DNA of 43,171 nucleotides, from contig JAKSAW010000711.1 in NCBI GenBank assembly GCA_022361455.1, forward strand, positions 1 to 43,171. The letters are read 5' to 3'. Shown piece by piece: positions 16,796-24,062 of the stretch. Numbering within the stretch: position 1 is the stretch's first letter; each line of letters starts with the position of its first letter. The DNA comes from Pseudomonadales bacterium. Its GTDB lineage: Bacteria > Pseudomonadota > Gammaproteobacteria > Pseudomonadales > Ketobacteraceae. Position numbers and translations under genes: made by a program. The notes under the pieces are model-generated. The model did not search any database, was not told where the DNA came from, and saw only the letters and a list, made by a program, of their open reading frames with translations.

Positions 16796-17596
16796 ATGAA
16801 ACAAGTAAAACTTTTATCCATCTCAGCAGCCATCCTTTTAGCTATCGGTACAGTATCTGCGTATGCAGCAGACAACGATGCCGATGTAGATCAAGCAGGT
16901 AACCACAATACTGCTTCAGTATCTCAAATGGGTGCTGACAACTCGCAACGAACTTATCAAACAGGTAACAACAACCGATCTCAGGCTTATCAACAAGGCG
17001 TTAATAACGAAAGCAGAATTCGTCAAAGTGGTAACGATAACAGCACTTACAGTTATCAAAGTGGCACCGATAACAGCGCAGAGCTAGTTCAACGTGGCAA
17101 CCACAACTCTATTAGTGCTATGCAGGACGGTGTAGGTAACAGCCAAACCATGGTTCAAAGTGGCAATCGCAACAGCGCTGCTTCTCGTCAAAGCGGTGTC
17201 GATAATAGCTTGAGCGCGTACCAAAACGGTAACAGAAACCGCCTACAAGCGAATCAATCTGGCGTTGATAACAGTGCCCGCGTAAATCAAAGCGGCGACA
17301 GCAACAATGCTCGTTTAGATCAAAACGGAGTAGCTAACGATATCGTTATGACTCAATCTGGTCACAACAACACTGCGACTACCACTCAACTAGGCGACGG
17401 CAACCAAGCGAACACGCATCAAAGCGGTAACTTCAACCAAGCTGCAGTTTCACAATATGGTATTGATAACCTTGCAATTACCCGTCAAGCGGGCAACCAC
17501 AACACTTCAGCGATCACTCAACACGGCATGAACGATAGCGCTGCGGTAACTCAACACGGCAACCATAACGCAGCAACTATCTCGCAAGGTCGCTAA
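16796..17596 (+). CDS. csgA: CsgA-like major curlin amyloid subunit, 21 strands
   Basis: A 266-residue secreted amyloid subunit. The signal peptide MKQVKLLSISAAILLAIGTV is cleaved after SAYA. The mature chain is 21 tandem 11-residue units with Gln at position 4, Gly at 6 and Asn at 9 almost without exception, followed by TISQGR. This is a curlin beta-solenoid ladder, about twice the five double repeats of E. coli CsgA. Odd units mostly read GNxN and even units mostly G(V/A/T/I)DN, giving a 22-residue turn. There are no Cys or Trp residues and almost no hydrophobic clusters. AAGCGAGG precedes the ATG. The hairpin at 17659-17702 separates it from csgE. Confidence 0.92.
   Translation: MKQVKLLSISAAILLAIGTVSAYAADNDADVDQAGNHNTASVSQMGADNSQRTYQTGNNNRSQAYQQGVNNESRIRQSGNDNSTYSYQSGTDNSAELVQRGNHNSISAMQDGVGNSQTMVQSGNRNSAASRQSGVDNSLSAYQNGNRNRLQANQSGVDNSARVNQSGDSNNARLDQNGVANDIVMTQSGHNNTATTTQLGDGNQANTHQSGNFNQAAVSQYGIDNLAITRQAGNHNTSAITQHGMNDSAAVTQHGNHNAATISQGR
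16883..17595 (+). repeat. 33-nt tandem coding repeat in csgA
   Basis: Twenty-one diverged 33-nt units encode the 11-residue curlin half-repeats. Codons for the conserved Gln-x-Gly-x-x-Asn vary between units (CAA and CAG; GGT and GGC), so the array is old and kept by protein selection rather than recently expanded. Confidence 0.85.
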
Positions 17597-17658
17597 TTCT
17601 GAGCTAACGTTAGTATTAGATATCTCTGCCATGGAAGGCGGTCTGGTTACAAACATTG

Positions 17659-17702
17659 AGTCACAGTCACTTCGAAAAACAACTCGAAAGTCACTGTGAC
17701 TT
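17659..17702 (+). promoter_or_regulatory. Intercistronic hairpin between csgA and csgE
   Basis: AGTCACAGTCACTTCGA (17659-17675) and TCGAAAGTCACTGTGACT (17684-17701) form a long imperfect hairpin with one bulge and one mismatch. The right arm is itself a 15-bp palindrome, AAGTCAC-T-GTGACTT. No T tract follows. It may protect the abundant csgBA mRNA or reduce read-through to csgEFG. The GTCAC/GTGAC words resemble the upstream operator candidates. Confidence 0.6.
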
Positions 17703-17740
17703 AAGCTGTAGAAGTTCTGAAGTTTTTGTGAGGCATCCCC

Positions 17741-18172
17741 ATGCACACGTTAAGAATGACTGCCCTTAAATACCTGGTTAGCGCTTTGATTATGTTAGGC
17801 GTAAGCTCAGTTAGCTTTGCGGAAAATAATCCTGCAAAACAACAAGATGCTTTATCTGGATTGGTAATCAATCAGACTAGCTCTTACTTAGCACAAACCT
17901 TTTATCAAGCATTCTGTCTTGCATGGCATGAACACAAAGAATCAGATAAATACAACATAACCCTGAAAGAATCACATTCAGCCCGCGGTGGCCGTCAAGT
18001 TCAGATTATGTTCTCGCATAAAGTTGCCTATGTTGCTTCGTTACCTTCCGGCAAGATCGATGTTAAAGGTATTGCCAGTTCTGCCGCTAGTTTTACTATA
18101 AACCGCGTGCAACAAATGGCGTTTCAAGACTTAGCCTTATCTAATCCAGATATGGCGGTTGATGAGATTTAG
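17741..18172 (+). CDS. csgE: CsgE-like curli secretion specificity factor
   Basis: A 143-residue periplasmic protein with a signal peptide ending near SFA (residue 27). The mature part follows CsgE: LSGLVINQT at the start, FYQAFCLAW (CsgE: FYRAF), ESHSARGGRQVQI (CsgE: RPSARWGS), and the C-terminal DMAVDEI matching the E. coli ending DLAHDEF. CsgE caps the periplasmic side of CsgG and selects curlin subunits. GTGAGG lies 7 bases before the ATG at 17741. The stop overlaps the Shine-Dalgarno of csgF. The chain is slightly longer than the E. coli protein. Confidence 0.9.
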   Translation: MHTLRMTALKYLVSALIMLGVSSVSFAENNPAKQQDALSGLVINQTSSYLAQTFYQAFCLAWHEHKESDKYNITLKESHSARGGRQVQIMFSHKVAYVASLPSGKIDVKGIASSAASFTINRVQQMAFQDLALSNPDMAVDEI

Positions 18173-18182
18173 GAATGTCACC

Positions 18183-18596
18183 ATGAAGACTCAGACCTGG
18201 TTACTTTTTCTATTGTTAATAAGCACTTCTGTGACTGCGTCTGAATTAATCTACACCCCAGTTAACCCCTCTTTTGGCGGTAATGCCTTGAATGGCACCT
18301 ACTTACTTAACAGCGCCAATGCACAAAATGACTTAAAGGATCCAGATATCGAAGAAGAGGAAGAAGAATCCGATCTTGATGACTTTAACGATAGCCTGCA
18401 ACGATCCTTACTCAGTCGACTAACATCCACCCTAACAGGTTCCATGGTGGATGATGAAGGCAATCTAGTTCCTGGCGTTTTAGAGACTAGTGATTTCACT
18501 ATTGAAATCGTAGATATTGGTGATGGCGAGATCCGCGTTACCACCACAGAAAAAGCAACCGGCGACAGCACCACTTTCATCGTAAATTCTATTTGA
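18183..18596 (+). CDS. csgF: CsgF-like curli assembly/transport component
   Basis: A 137-residue secreted protein. The signal peptide is residues 1-18. The mature N-terminus LIYTPVNPSFGG matches the CsgF segment (FRNPNFGG) that inserts in the CsgG channel to form a second constriction; NGTYLLNSANAQN continues the match. A run of seven acidic residues within DPDIEEEEEESDLDD forms an unusually charged neck. The C-terminal head (about 70-137) has strands SDFTIEIVDI and EIRVTTTEK like the E. coli head domain. I use ATG 18183, with AGGA eight bases upstream, rather than 18159. The same head fold is repeated at the end of the next gene. Confidence 0.9.
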   Translation: MKTQTWLLFLLLISTSVTASELIYTPVNPSFGGNALNGTYLLNSANAQNDLKDPDIEEEEEESDLDDFNDSLQRSLLSRLTSTLTGSMVDDEGNLVPGVLETSDFTIEIVDIGDGEIRVTTTEKATGDSTTFIVNSI

Positions 18597-18602
18597 TGTG
18601 CT

Positions 18603-19661
18603 ATGAACCCGGTTAGGCGATCTCTCACCCAAGCTTATCTCACCGCAATAATCATTACGGTACTGTCGTTATTGTCGAGCGGCTGCGCCACGACTTGGGG
18701 CGTGTTTGACTCAGACCATGGCGCTAAAAAACGCGCTGAATGGAAGATCAATTCCCAAACCCACTCAGACCTAGCGTCGTTACCATTGCCAGCAGGTAAA
18801 ATCCCCATCTCGGTTTATAGTTTTCGTGACCAAACCGGACAATATAAGCCCTCTCCTTCTAGCACCTTCTCAACAGCAGTAACCCAAGGAGCGGCTTCCA
18901 TTCTGATAAAAGCTTTGTGGGATTCAAATTGGTTTACTCCTTTAGAAAGAGAAGGACTGCAAAATGTATTAACCGAGCGCAAAATTATGCGTTCTGGAAA
19001 CAACAAGGGTAACTTGCCCCAGCTCGCTACTGCGAATTTGATTATTGAAGGGGGCATCGTTGGCTATGATACTAATATCAAGACAGGCGGAGATGGCGCC
19101 AAGTACTTTGGCATCAGTGTTTCAGAAACCTATCGAGTGGACCAAGTCACTGTTACCTTGCGGGCTGTAGATACGTTTTCCGGTGAAGTCATTAATGCCG
19201 TAACGACGACCAAAACTATTTATTCAAAAGGCCTACAAGGTGGTGTATTCCGATTTATTAAGTTTAAACGTCTATTAGAAATGGAAGCTGGCTACACAAC
19301 CAATGAACCCTCTCAACTAGCAGTATTAGACGCAGTAGAAACTGCGGTCATTCGTTTGATCGTAACAGGCATTGAAAAAAGGCATTGGACAACGGCCAAC
19401 AACGATGAAGCATCTAACCCAATTTTCATCGCCTATTCTACCGTTAAACCTTTAACTACCCGCGATCCATTTATTAATAAGCTATCGTCTTTGCTGTCTA
19501 CCCCAATTGTCGACAAAAAAGGTCGAATCATCCCTGGGCGATATGAGTCTTCTGAATTTATTGTTCAAATTGTGAATATCGGTGGCGGCAAAGCATCGAT
19601 AACCACCACCGATAAATTGAGCGGAGCTAGTGAAGAGTTTACCGTTAGCTCAGTGCTTTAG
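18603..19661 (+). CDS. csgG: CsgG-like curli secretion pore with extra CsgF-head-like C-terminal domain
   Basis: A 352-residue outer-membrane lipoprotein; C28 in LSSGCATT is the probable lipidated Cys, although the -3 residue is Ser rather than Leu. Residues 65-282 follow CsgG throughout: FRDQTGQYKPSPSSTFSTAV (constriction loop), WFTPLEREGLQNVLTERKI, GYTTNEP and AVETAVIRLI. In the loop, E. coli Y51 and N55 correspond to S84 and T88, while F56 is kept as F89. E. coli CsgG ends soon after the segment matching 281, but here about 65 more residues (287-352) align gap-free with the CsgF head, 25 of 64 identical by hand. The start lies 6 bases after csgF. The end overlaps the convergent dehydrogenase gene by 17 bases. 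Confidence 0.92.
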   Translation: MNPVRRSLTQAYLTAIIITVLSLLSSGCATTWGVFDSDHGAKKRAEWKINSQTHSDLASLPLPAGKIPISVYSFRDQTGQYKPSPSSTFSTAVTQGAASILIKALWDSNWFTPLEREGLQNVLTERKIMRSGNNKGNLPQLATANLIIEGGIVGYDTNIKTGGDGAKYFGISVSETYRVDQVTVTLRAVDTFSGEVINAVTTTKTIYSKGLQGGVFRFIKFKRLLEMEAGYTTNEPSQLAVLDAVETAVIRLIVTGIEKRHWTTANNDEASNPIFIAYSTVKPLTTRDPFINKLSSLLSTPIVDKKGRIIPGRYESSEFIVQIVNIGGGKASITTTDKLSGASEEFTVSSVL

Positions 19662-20772
19662 CGTAACGATCTAAATGCATATCGGCATTACCAAAAAGAG
19701 CATCAATAGCAGTAAGACGTTTAAAGTAATAGCCGACGTTTAATTCATCGGTCATTCCCATTCCACCATGCAACTGAATGGATTCTTGACCAAGCTTTCT
19801 ACCTGCTTGGCCTATCCAAGTTTTTAACGCCGACACGGCCTGCTGCGCTTCTTCACCACCCTCACTTAGCTTTATTGCCGCCATTAACAATAAAGATTGA
19901 GATTGTTCATAAAGAATAAACATATTCACCATGCGATGCTGTAATACCTGAAACTTACCAATCGGCACACCAAATTGTTTACGAGTCTTAGTGTATTCAA
20001 CAGTGGTATTATAAAGCAGCTCCATAATACCAACAGCTTCAGCACATACTGCAAATGTACCTAAAGCCATACAATGTTGAATGGCTTTCTCAACTGCTTC
20101 ACCGCTGGCTAGTAATGCAGATTCATCCAATACAACGTTATCAAAGGTAACGTTAGCTGCACGACCACCTTCTACGGTTTTAAAAGCTTGCGTAGAAATA
20201 CCAGGGATGGTCGTATCAACACAAAACAAACCTAAGCTAGATTCGTTTCCATCATCTATTTTGGCACTAACAAGCAAGCAGTTTGCATTTTGGCCGTTAA
20301 TGACAAATTCTTTTTGACCATTAATTTCATAACCACCAGAAACTGCGTTTGCTGACGTGGAAACCACTTGGTTATCAAAACCATGTTGCTGTTCCCATAC
20401 AGCAACAGCCACCTGCATTTCTCCCTGAACAATGGCAGGCAAATAGCGTTGCTTCTGTTCTTCGCTACCAAGATTTTCAATTAAATACCCAGACATAAGC
20501 ACGGTAGTCAACCAGGGTTCTGCAACCAGGCCTTTACCAAAGGACTCCATCAACAACATGGTTTCCACTGGGCCACCACCCAAGCCTCCTGCTTCTTCGG
20601 AAAATGGTATCGCTAACCAACCCAAATCCGCGAATGTTTGCCAGTGCTTAGCACTAAAGCCTGCATCATTCTCAACAATGGCGCGCCGACTTTCAAAGTC
20701 ATATTCCTGTTGCACAAATTTATCTAAGCTGTCTTTTAATAGTCGTTGTTCTTCTGTTAATGAAAAATCCAT
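19645..20772 (-). CDS. Acyl-CoA dehydrogenase, small-subunit type of a heteromeric ACAD
   Basis: A 375-residue flavoprotein with the full ACAD fold: N-terminal helices (MDFSLTEEQRLLKD), the middle beta domain (INGQKEFVINGQNANCLLV, where most ACADs have a Trp-Ile-Tn-like strand), and the C-terminal bundle with YTKTRKQFGVPIGKFQ and QLHGGMGMTDE for FAD binding. The position of the MCAD catalytic Glu reads Gly (ALFGNADMH). The gene follows the larger ACAD by 9 bases with a strong GGAGG, so the two probably form an alpha2-beta2 enzyme like the FadE28-FadE29 or PimC-PimD pairs that act on bulky or dicarboxylic acyl-CoAs. Its substrate cannot be read from sequence. Confidence 0.88.
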   Translation of the reverse strand: MDFSLTEEQRLLKDSLDKFVQQEYDFESRRAIVENDAGFSAKHWQTFADLGWLAIPFSEEAGGLGGGPVETMLLMESFGKGLVAEPWLTTVLMSGYLIENLGSEEQKQRYLPAIVQGEMQVAVAVWEQQHGFDNQVVSTSANAVSGGYEINGQKEFVINGQNANCLLVSAKIDDGNESSLGLFCVDTTIPGISTQAFKTVEGGRAANVTFDNVVLDESALLASGEAVEKAIQHCMALGTFAVCAEAVGIMELLYNTTVEYTKTRKQFGVPIGKFQVLQHRMVNMFILYEQSQSLLLMAAIKLSEGGEEAQQAVSALKTWIGQAGRKLGQESIQLHGGMGMTDELNVGYYFKRLTAIDALFGNADMHLDRYAKALS

Positions 20773-20781
20773 ATCCGCCTC

Positions 20782-21987
20782 CTAAAGCCCAAGTACCATC
20801 TTTGCAATAATTCCACGCTGCACTTCGCTGGAACCACCATAAATAGTGGTTGCACGAGTATTTAAGTAGCGGGGCATTGCGGTAAGTGTTAACTCAGGAC
20901 CAATAGGATCAACACCACTACCGGGTTCAATCGCTTCTGGCTGAAGAATAAGTGCATTTAAGCTAGCTGCTTCAATTGCTAGTTCTGTTACTTTCTGGCT
21001 AATTTCAGTGCCGAGTATTTTTGTCATGGAAGCAGCGGGCCCTGGATTTTGACCGGAACCTAATGCCGCTTTAATACGATTTTCAGTAAATTTTAAGGTT
21101 TTGGTTTCTATCTCTACATTAGCGATTTTACGTCTAAAGGTGTGATCATTAAGAAGCGGTTCACCATTAGTCGTCTTGGCTTGTGCTGCCATCTCTTTAA
21201 CTTTTTGTAATTGGAAATGAATGCTAGGCGCATATTCTGATCCACCACGCTCAAACTCCAAAAGATACTTAGCAACAGTCCACCCATTATTCTCTTCACC
21301 AATTCTGTTGGCTTTGGGTACGCGAACATTATCAAAAAATACCGTGTTTTGTTCATGCACTAAATCTAAGCCGATAATGGGTTCAACAGTAATACCCGAA
21401 GTATTCATATCTAGTAATAAAAAGGTAATTCCCTGTTGCTGCTTACCTTCTTTACTGGTGCGCACTAAGCAAAACATTTTATTTGCATACTGTGCATAAG
21501 TGGTCCAGATTTTGGTACCGTTAATGATGTAATCATCACCATCAGATTCGGCAAAGGTCTGCAAAGAAGATAGATCTGACCCTGCACCAGGCTCGGAATA
21601 TCCTTGGCACCAATAATCTTCACCAGATAACATTCTTGGCAAGTAATAGTCTTTTTGCTCCTGGGTTCCAAAGCCAATGATGCAAGGCCCGCACATCTGT
21701 AATCCAATAGGGACCAGTAATGGCGCCTCGGCTTTTAGGCACTCTTCAGCGAAGATAGAGCGTTCAACGATGTCCCAACCAGTCCCCCCATACTCAACTG
21801 GCCAGTGGGGCGCAGCCCAACCTTGCTTGTGAAGAATCTTCTGCCAGTTCATCGCCAACCCAGAATCCGAGAAAACGCTGGTGGTAAAACGCCCAGCTTC
21901 GCGAAGCTCAGGGGCGAGATTCTCCTCTAGGAAGCTTTTCACCTCGGCTCTAAAGTCTTGATATTTTTTACTTATTGTTAAATCCAT
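20782..21987 (-). CDS. Acyl-CoA dehydrogenase, large-subunit type of a heteromeric ACAD
   Basis: A 401-residue flavoprotein. Landmarks are WPVEYGGTGWDIVERSIF in the N-terminal helices, CQGYSEPGAGSDLSSLQT and NGTKIWTTYAQYANKMF in the flavin/substrate-binding middle domain, and TTIYGGSSEVQRGIIAKMVL at the C-terminus. The usual YEG catalytic Glu is Gly here (YGGS), as in several FadE29/PimC-like subunits. I use the ATG at 21987 (MDLTISKKY) with GAGGG upstream rather than the ATG at 22005. It is the first gene of a two-gene operon with the small subunit. A role in beta-oxidation of an unusual side chain is inferred from the pair type. Confidence 0.88.
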   Translation of the reverse strand: MDLTISKKYQDFRAEVKSFLEENLAPELREAGRFTTSVFSDSGLAMNWQKILHKQGWAAPHWPVEYGGTGWDIVERSIFAEECLKAEAPLLVPIGLQMCGPCIIGFGTQEQKDYYLPRMLSGEDYWCQGYSEPGAGSDLSSLQTFAESDGDDYIINGTKIWTTYAQYANKMFCLVRTSKEGKQQQGITFLLLDMNTSGITVEPIIGLDLVHEQNTVFFDNVRVPKANRIGEENNGWTVAKYLLEFERGGSEYAPSIHFQLQKVKEMAAQAKTTNGEPLLNDHTFRRKIANVEIETKTLKFTENRIKAALGSGQNPGPAASMTKILGTEISQKVTELAIEAASLNALILQPEAIEPGSGVDPIGPELTLTAMPRYLNTRATTIYGGSSEVQRGIIAKMVLGL

Positions 21988-22040
21988 ATTGCCCTCGGTA
22001 GCCATTCTAAAACTCTTTGGTCACTGATTAACGAGAATAC

Positions 22041-22073
22041 AAAAAAAAAGCCACTGATACAGTGGCCTTTTTT
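22041..22073 (-). terminator. Rho-independent terminator, minus strand
   Basis: GCCACTG (22050-22056) and CAGTGGC (22060-22066) form a 7-bp stem with a 3-base loop. Read on the minus strand the hairpin is followed by nine T residues. It ends the gene at 22108-23919 and separates it from the dehydrogenase operon. Confidence 0.93.
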
Positions 22074-22107
22074 ATTGGGTGAACTGATTGTTTTTGTCAG
22101 GTAATCA

Positions 22108-23919
22108 CTATTCCTGTTTTAAGCGATAGCGACGTAGATAGCCAAGAGCGATTAAGCCAAGCAGGACGAGCACAGACACGGAACCACCACCGCCTCCGCC
22201 GCCGCTTCCACCGTTGTTGCTACCTGAGCCTCGGTCGGGTTCTGGGCCTGGATCAGTAGGTTCCGAATCAAGTTGTTCTAGTTGAAATGCAGTAAGAAGA
22301 GATTCACCTGAATCCTGACCGAGAATAAAGGCTAGCGTGTAATCCCCCGCCTCGAGCTCAACCTCCCCATCGGTGTATGGATCACCCGTTCCAAAACTAA
22401 CTACTTGCCCAACAAGTTCGGAGCCAGAGAAGATACCCAAGCCAAATACCGATGCGCCTGTTGGAAATAAATGATCCACTAAAGCAAACTTGTAAGTGCC
22501 AGCATTCAAGCTTACCGTATCCTGATAAAGGTTATTATCTCCTGCATAGAGATAGCTAAAGAGCAGCTCTTCCGACGCTTCATCCTTTACAGAGATACCT
22601 AACAAGGCATCTCCAGTTGTTTCCGCTTCGGCAACCAAGAAGTATATACCTTTTGCCAATTCTGGAACTGATTGAGTGATGGTTCCACCATCAAACGAAA
22701 AGCTAGCGTTTTGATCAGCTCCGTCGGTAATAATAAAATCAGCCTTGGTTATTAAATTGATATAACGCAGATCTTCTAGGGTGATGTCTAGACTACTAGC
22801 AAGAGGCAACTCAAAGGAACCAATCACTTTTTTATCACCGCTTGAAATAGCTTTAGAATAAACGACGTTGTCACCATTTGAATTTTCCGCAATGCGTATA
22901 CCTAACGCAGTTGATTCACCTTTGAGACAAATCACTCGCAATCCATAGTTTCCGTTCAAGGATTCAGTTTTCGTCAATCCCAAGTCATCTTGATTGAACA
23001 CGATAGTTTGAGGATCAGCCGGATCAAGCTTTACCAACTCCACAGAACAATTTACAAGGTCTTCACTCATTAAACCGACAACTTTAATATCATAAACATT
23101 GTCGCTAAATGAGATGTTCTCAATAAATCTGCTAACCAATTCAGAATCATCATTCAAAAGTAAGCTCTGGTTAAAAATTTCTGTATCGCCAACCAGGGAC
23201 CAGGACAAGCCAGATATAGCACCTTCAGACCCCTTAACAATTAAATTAACCTCATAGCTACCTGGAGGAAATGTACCTAAATCATATGTAGATTCCTGAC
23301 CGCCTTCTAACAAACGGTTTTCAAAGATAGTTGGGGGGAAATCTAAGGAACGCACAAGAATAGCCGCATACTGCAAAGGCTCTATGAATTCACTGGAAAA
23401 TATTTGATTATCACGAAGACTGAGCACAATCGATTGCTCGCTTGTAAGCTCAAACTCCTCCACAAATCGAAAAGTCTCATTATCATCTTGTTGCTGCTCG
23501 GCTAAGCGCAAGGACTGGCTTATTAAACTTGCTGCTTCAGATTCAACTTCCAAAATGAGTTGGGCTTCATCACCACTTTCTAACTTTGCAGAAACCAAAA
23601 GCGTATAATCACCAGCATCTAGAGAAACCTCATTGGTTTCACCGAACTCGGCGGAAAGAAAGCTCTTGGTACCGTTTACAATGATGATCTTTCCGGTAAC
23701 ACTCGCTATATCTTGTTGATTTTCTGGAACAGGACTCCAATCAAAAGTTACCTGAAGAGTTTGAGTGCTGTCTAACGTTAATGTCTTCTCGATATAGGGT
23801 GTTTTAGACTCTAATAGAAGCAATTCATCACGCAATATCTCACCTGCATACGCAGATGAAACAAAAGTAAATAATAGGAAAGTCCCCGTTATAACGCCTG
23901 TCAGCAATCGACTAATCAT
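22108..23919 (-). CDS. Secreted multi-domain protein with Gly-rich C-terminal anchor (GlyGly-CTERM-like)
   Basis: A 603-residue exported protein with a signal peptide ending AYA (about residue 25). The body is all-beta and contains a recurring phrase, a small residue then Gly-x-Tyr in a strand: AGDYTLLVSAK, PGSYEVNLIVK, KGIYFLVAEAE, AGTYKFALVDH, AGDYTLAFILG. This suggests four to five sandwich domains of the pre-peptidase C-terminal kind. The C-terminus has PTDPGPEPDRGSG, a poly-Gly stretch, a helix VSVLVLLGLIALGYL and a basic RRYRLK tail. That order (Gly-rich, helix, Arg cluster) is the GlyGly-CTERM sorting pattern read by rhombosortase, not PEP-CTERM. ATG 23919 is preferred over 23925 for ribosome spacing. 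Confidence 0.78.
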   Translation of the reverse strand: MISRLLTGVITGTFLLFTFVSSAYAGEILRDELLLLESKTPYIEKTLTLDSTQTLQVTFDWSPVPENQQDIASVTGKIIIVNGTKSFLSAEFGETNEVSLDAGDYTLLVSAKLESGDEAQLILEVESEAASLISQSLRLAEQQQDDNETFRFVEEFELTSEQSIVLSLRDNQIFSSEFIEPLQYAAILVRSLDFPPTIFENRLLEGGQESTYDLGTFPPGSYEVNLIVKGSEGAISGLSWSLVGDTEIFNQSLLLNDDSELVSRFIENISFSDNVYDIKVVGLMSEDLVNCSVELVKLDPADPQTIVFNQDDLGLTKTESLNGNYGLRVICLKGESTALGIRIAENSNGDNVVYSKAISSGDKKVIGSFELPLASSLDITLEDLRYINLITKADFIITDGADQNASFSFDGGTITQSVPELAKGIYFLVAEAETTGDALLGISVKDEASEELLFSYLYAGDNNLYQDTVSLNAGTYKFALVDHLFPTGASVFGLGIFSGSELVGQVVSFGTGDPYTDGEVELEAGDYTLAFILGQDSGESLLTAFQLEQLDSEPTDPGPEPDRGSGSNNGGSGGGGGGGSVSVLVLLGLIALGYLRRYRLKQE

Positions 23920-24010
23920 GGTCATACCCTGATCAAAGTGGTTATTTTTTTTACAGCAAAACGAGAGTAACTGATGAATATGAAGGTTTATTGATAACCT
24001 AAAAATATAA

Positions 24011-24047
24011 AAAATGCCCTAGTTTAAGATTTAATTTAGGGCATTTT
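24011..24047. terminator. Bidirectional Rho-independent terminator after prsT
   Basis: An 11-bp perfect stem, AAAATGCCCTA (24011-24021) and TAGGGCATTTT (24037-24047), has A/T tracts on both sides. On the minus strand it lies 15 bases after the stop of the TPR lipoprotein gene. Confidence 0.9.
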
Positions 24048-24062
24048 TTTGAAAGTCTTACT

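Noticed and set aside
16883..17595. CRISPR-like array from the regular 33-nt spacing
   Set aside because: The repeats are diverged coding units of a curlin protein with third-base variation, not identical repeats with unique spacers.
22108..22200. PEP-CTERM sorting signal on the secreted protein
   Set aside because: There is no Val-Pro-Glu-Pro type motif before the helix; the Gly-rich stretch fits GlyGly-CTERM better.
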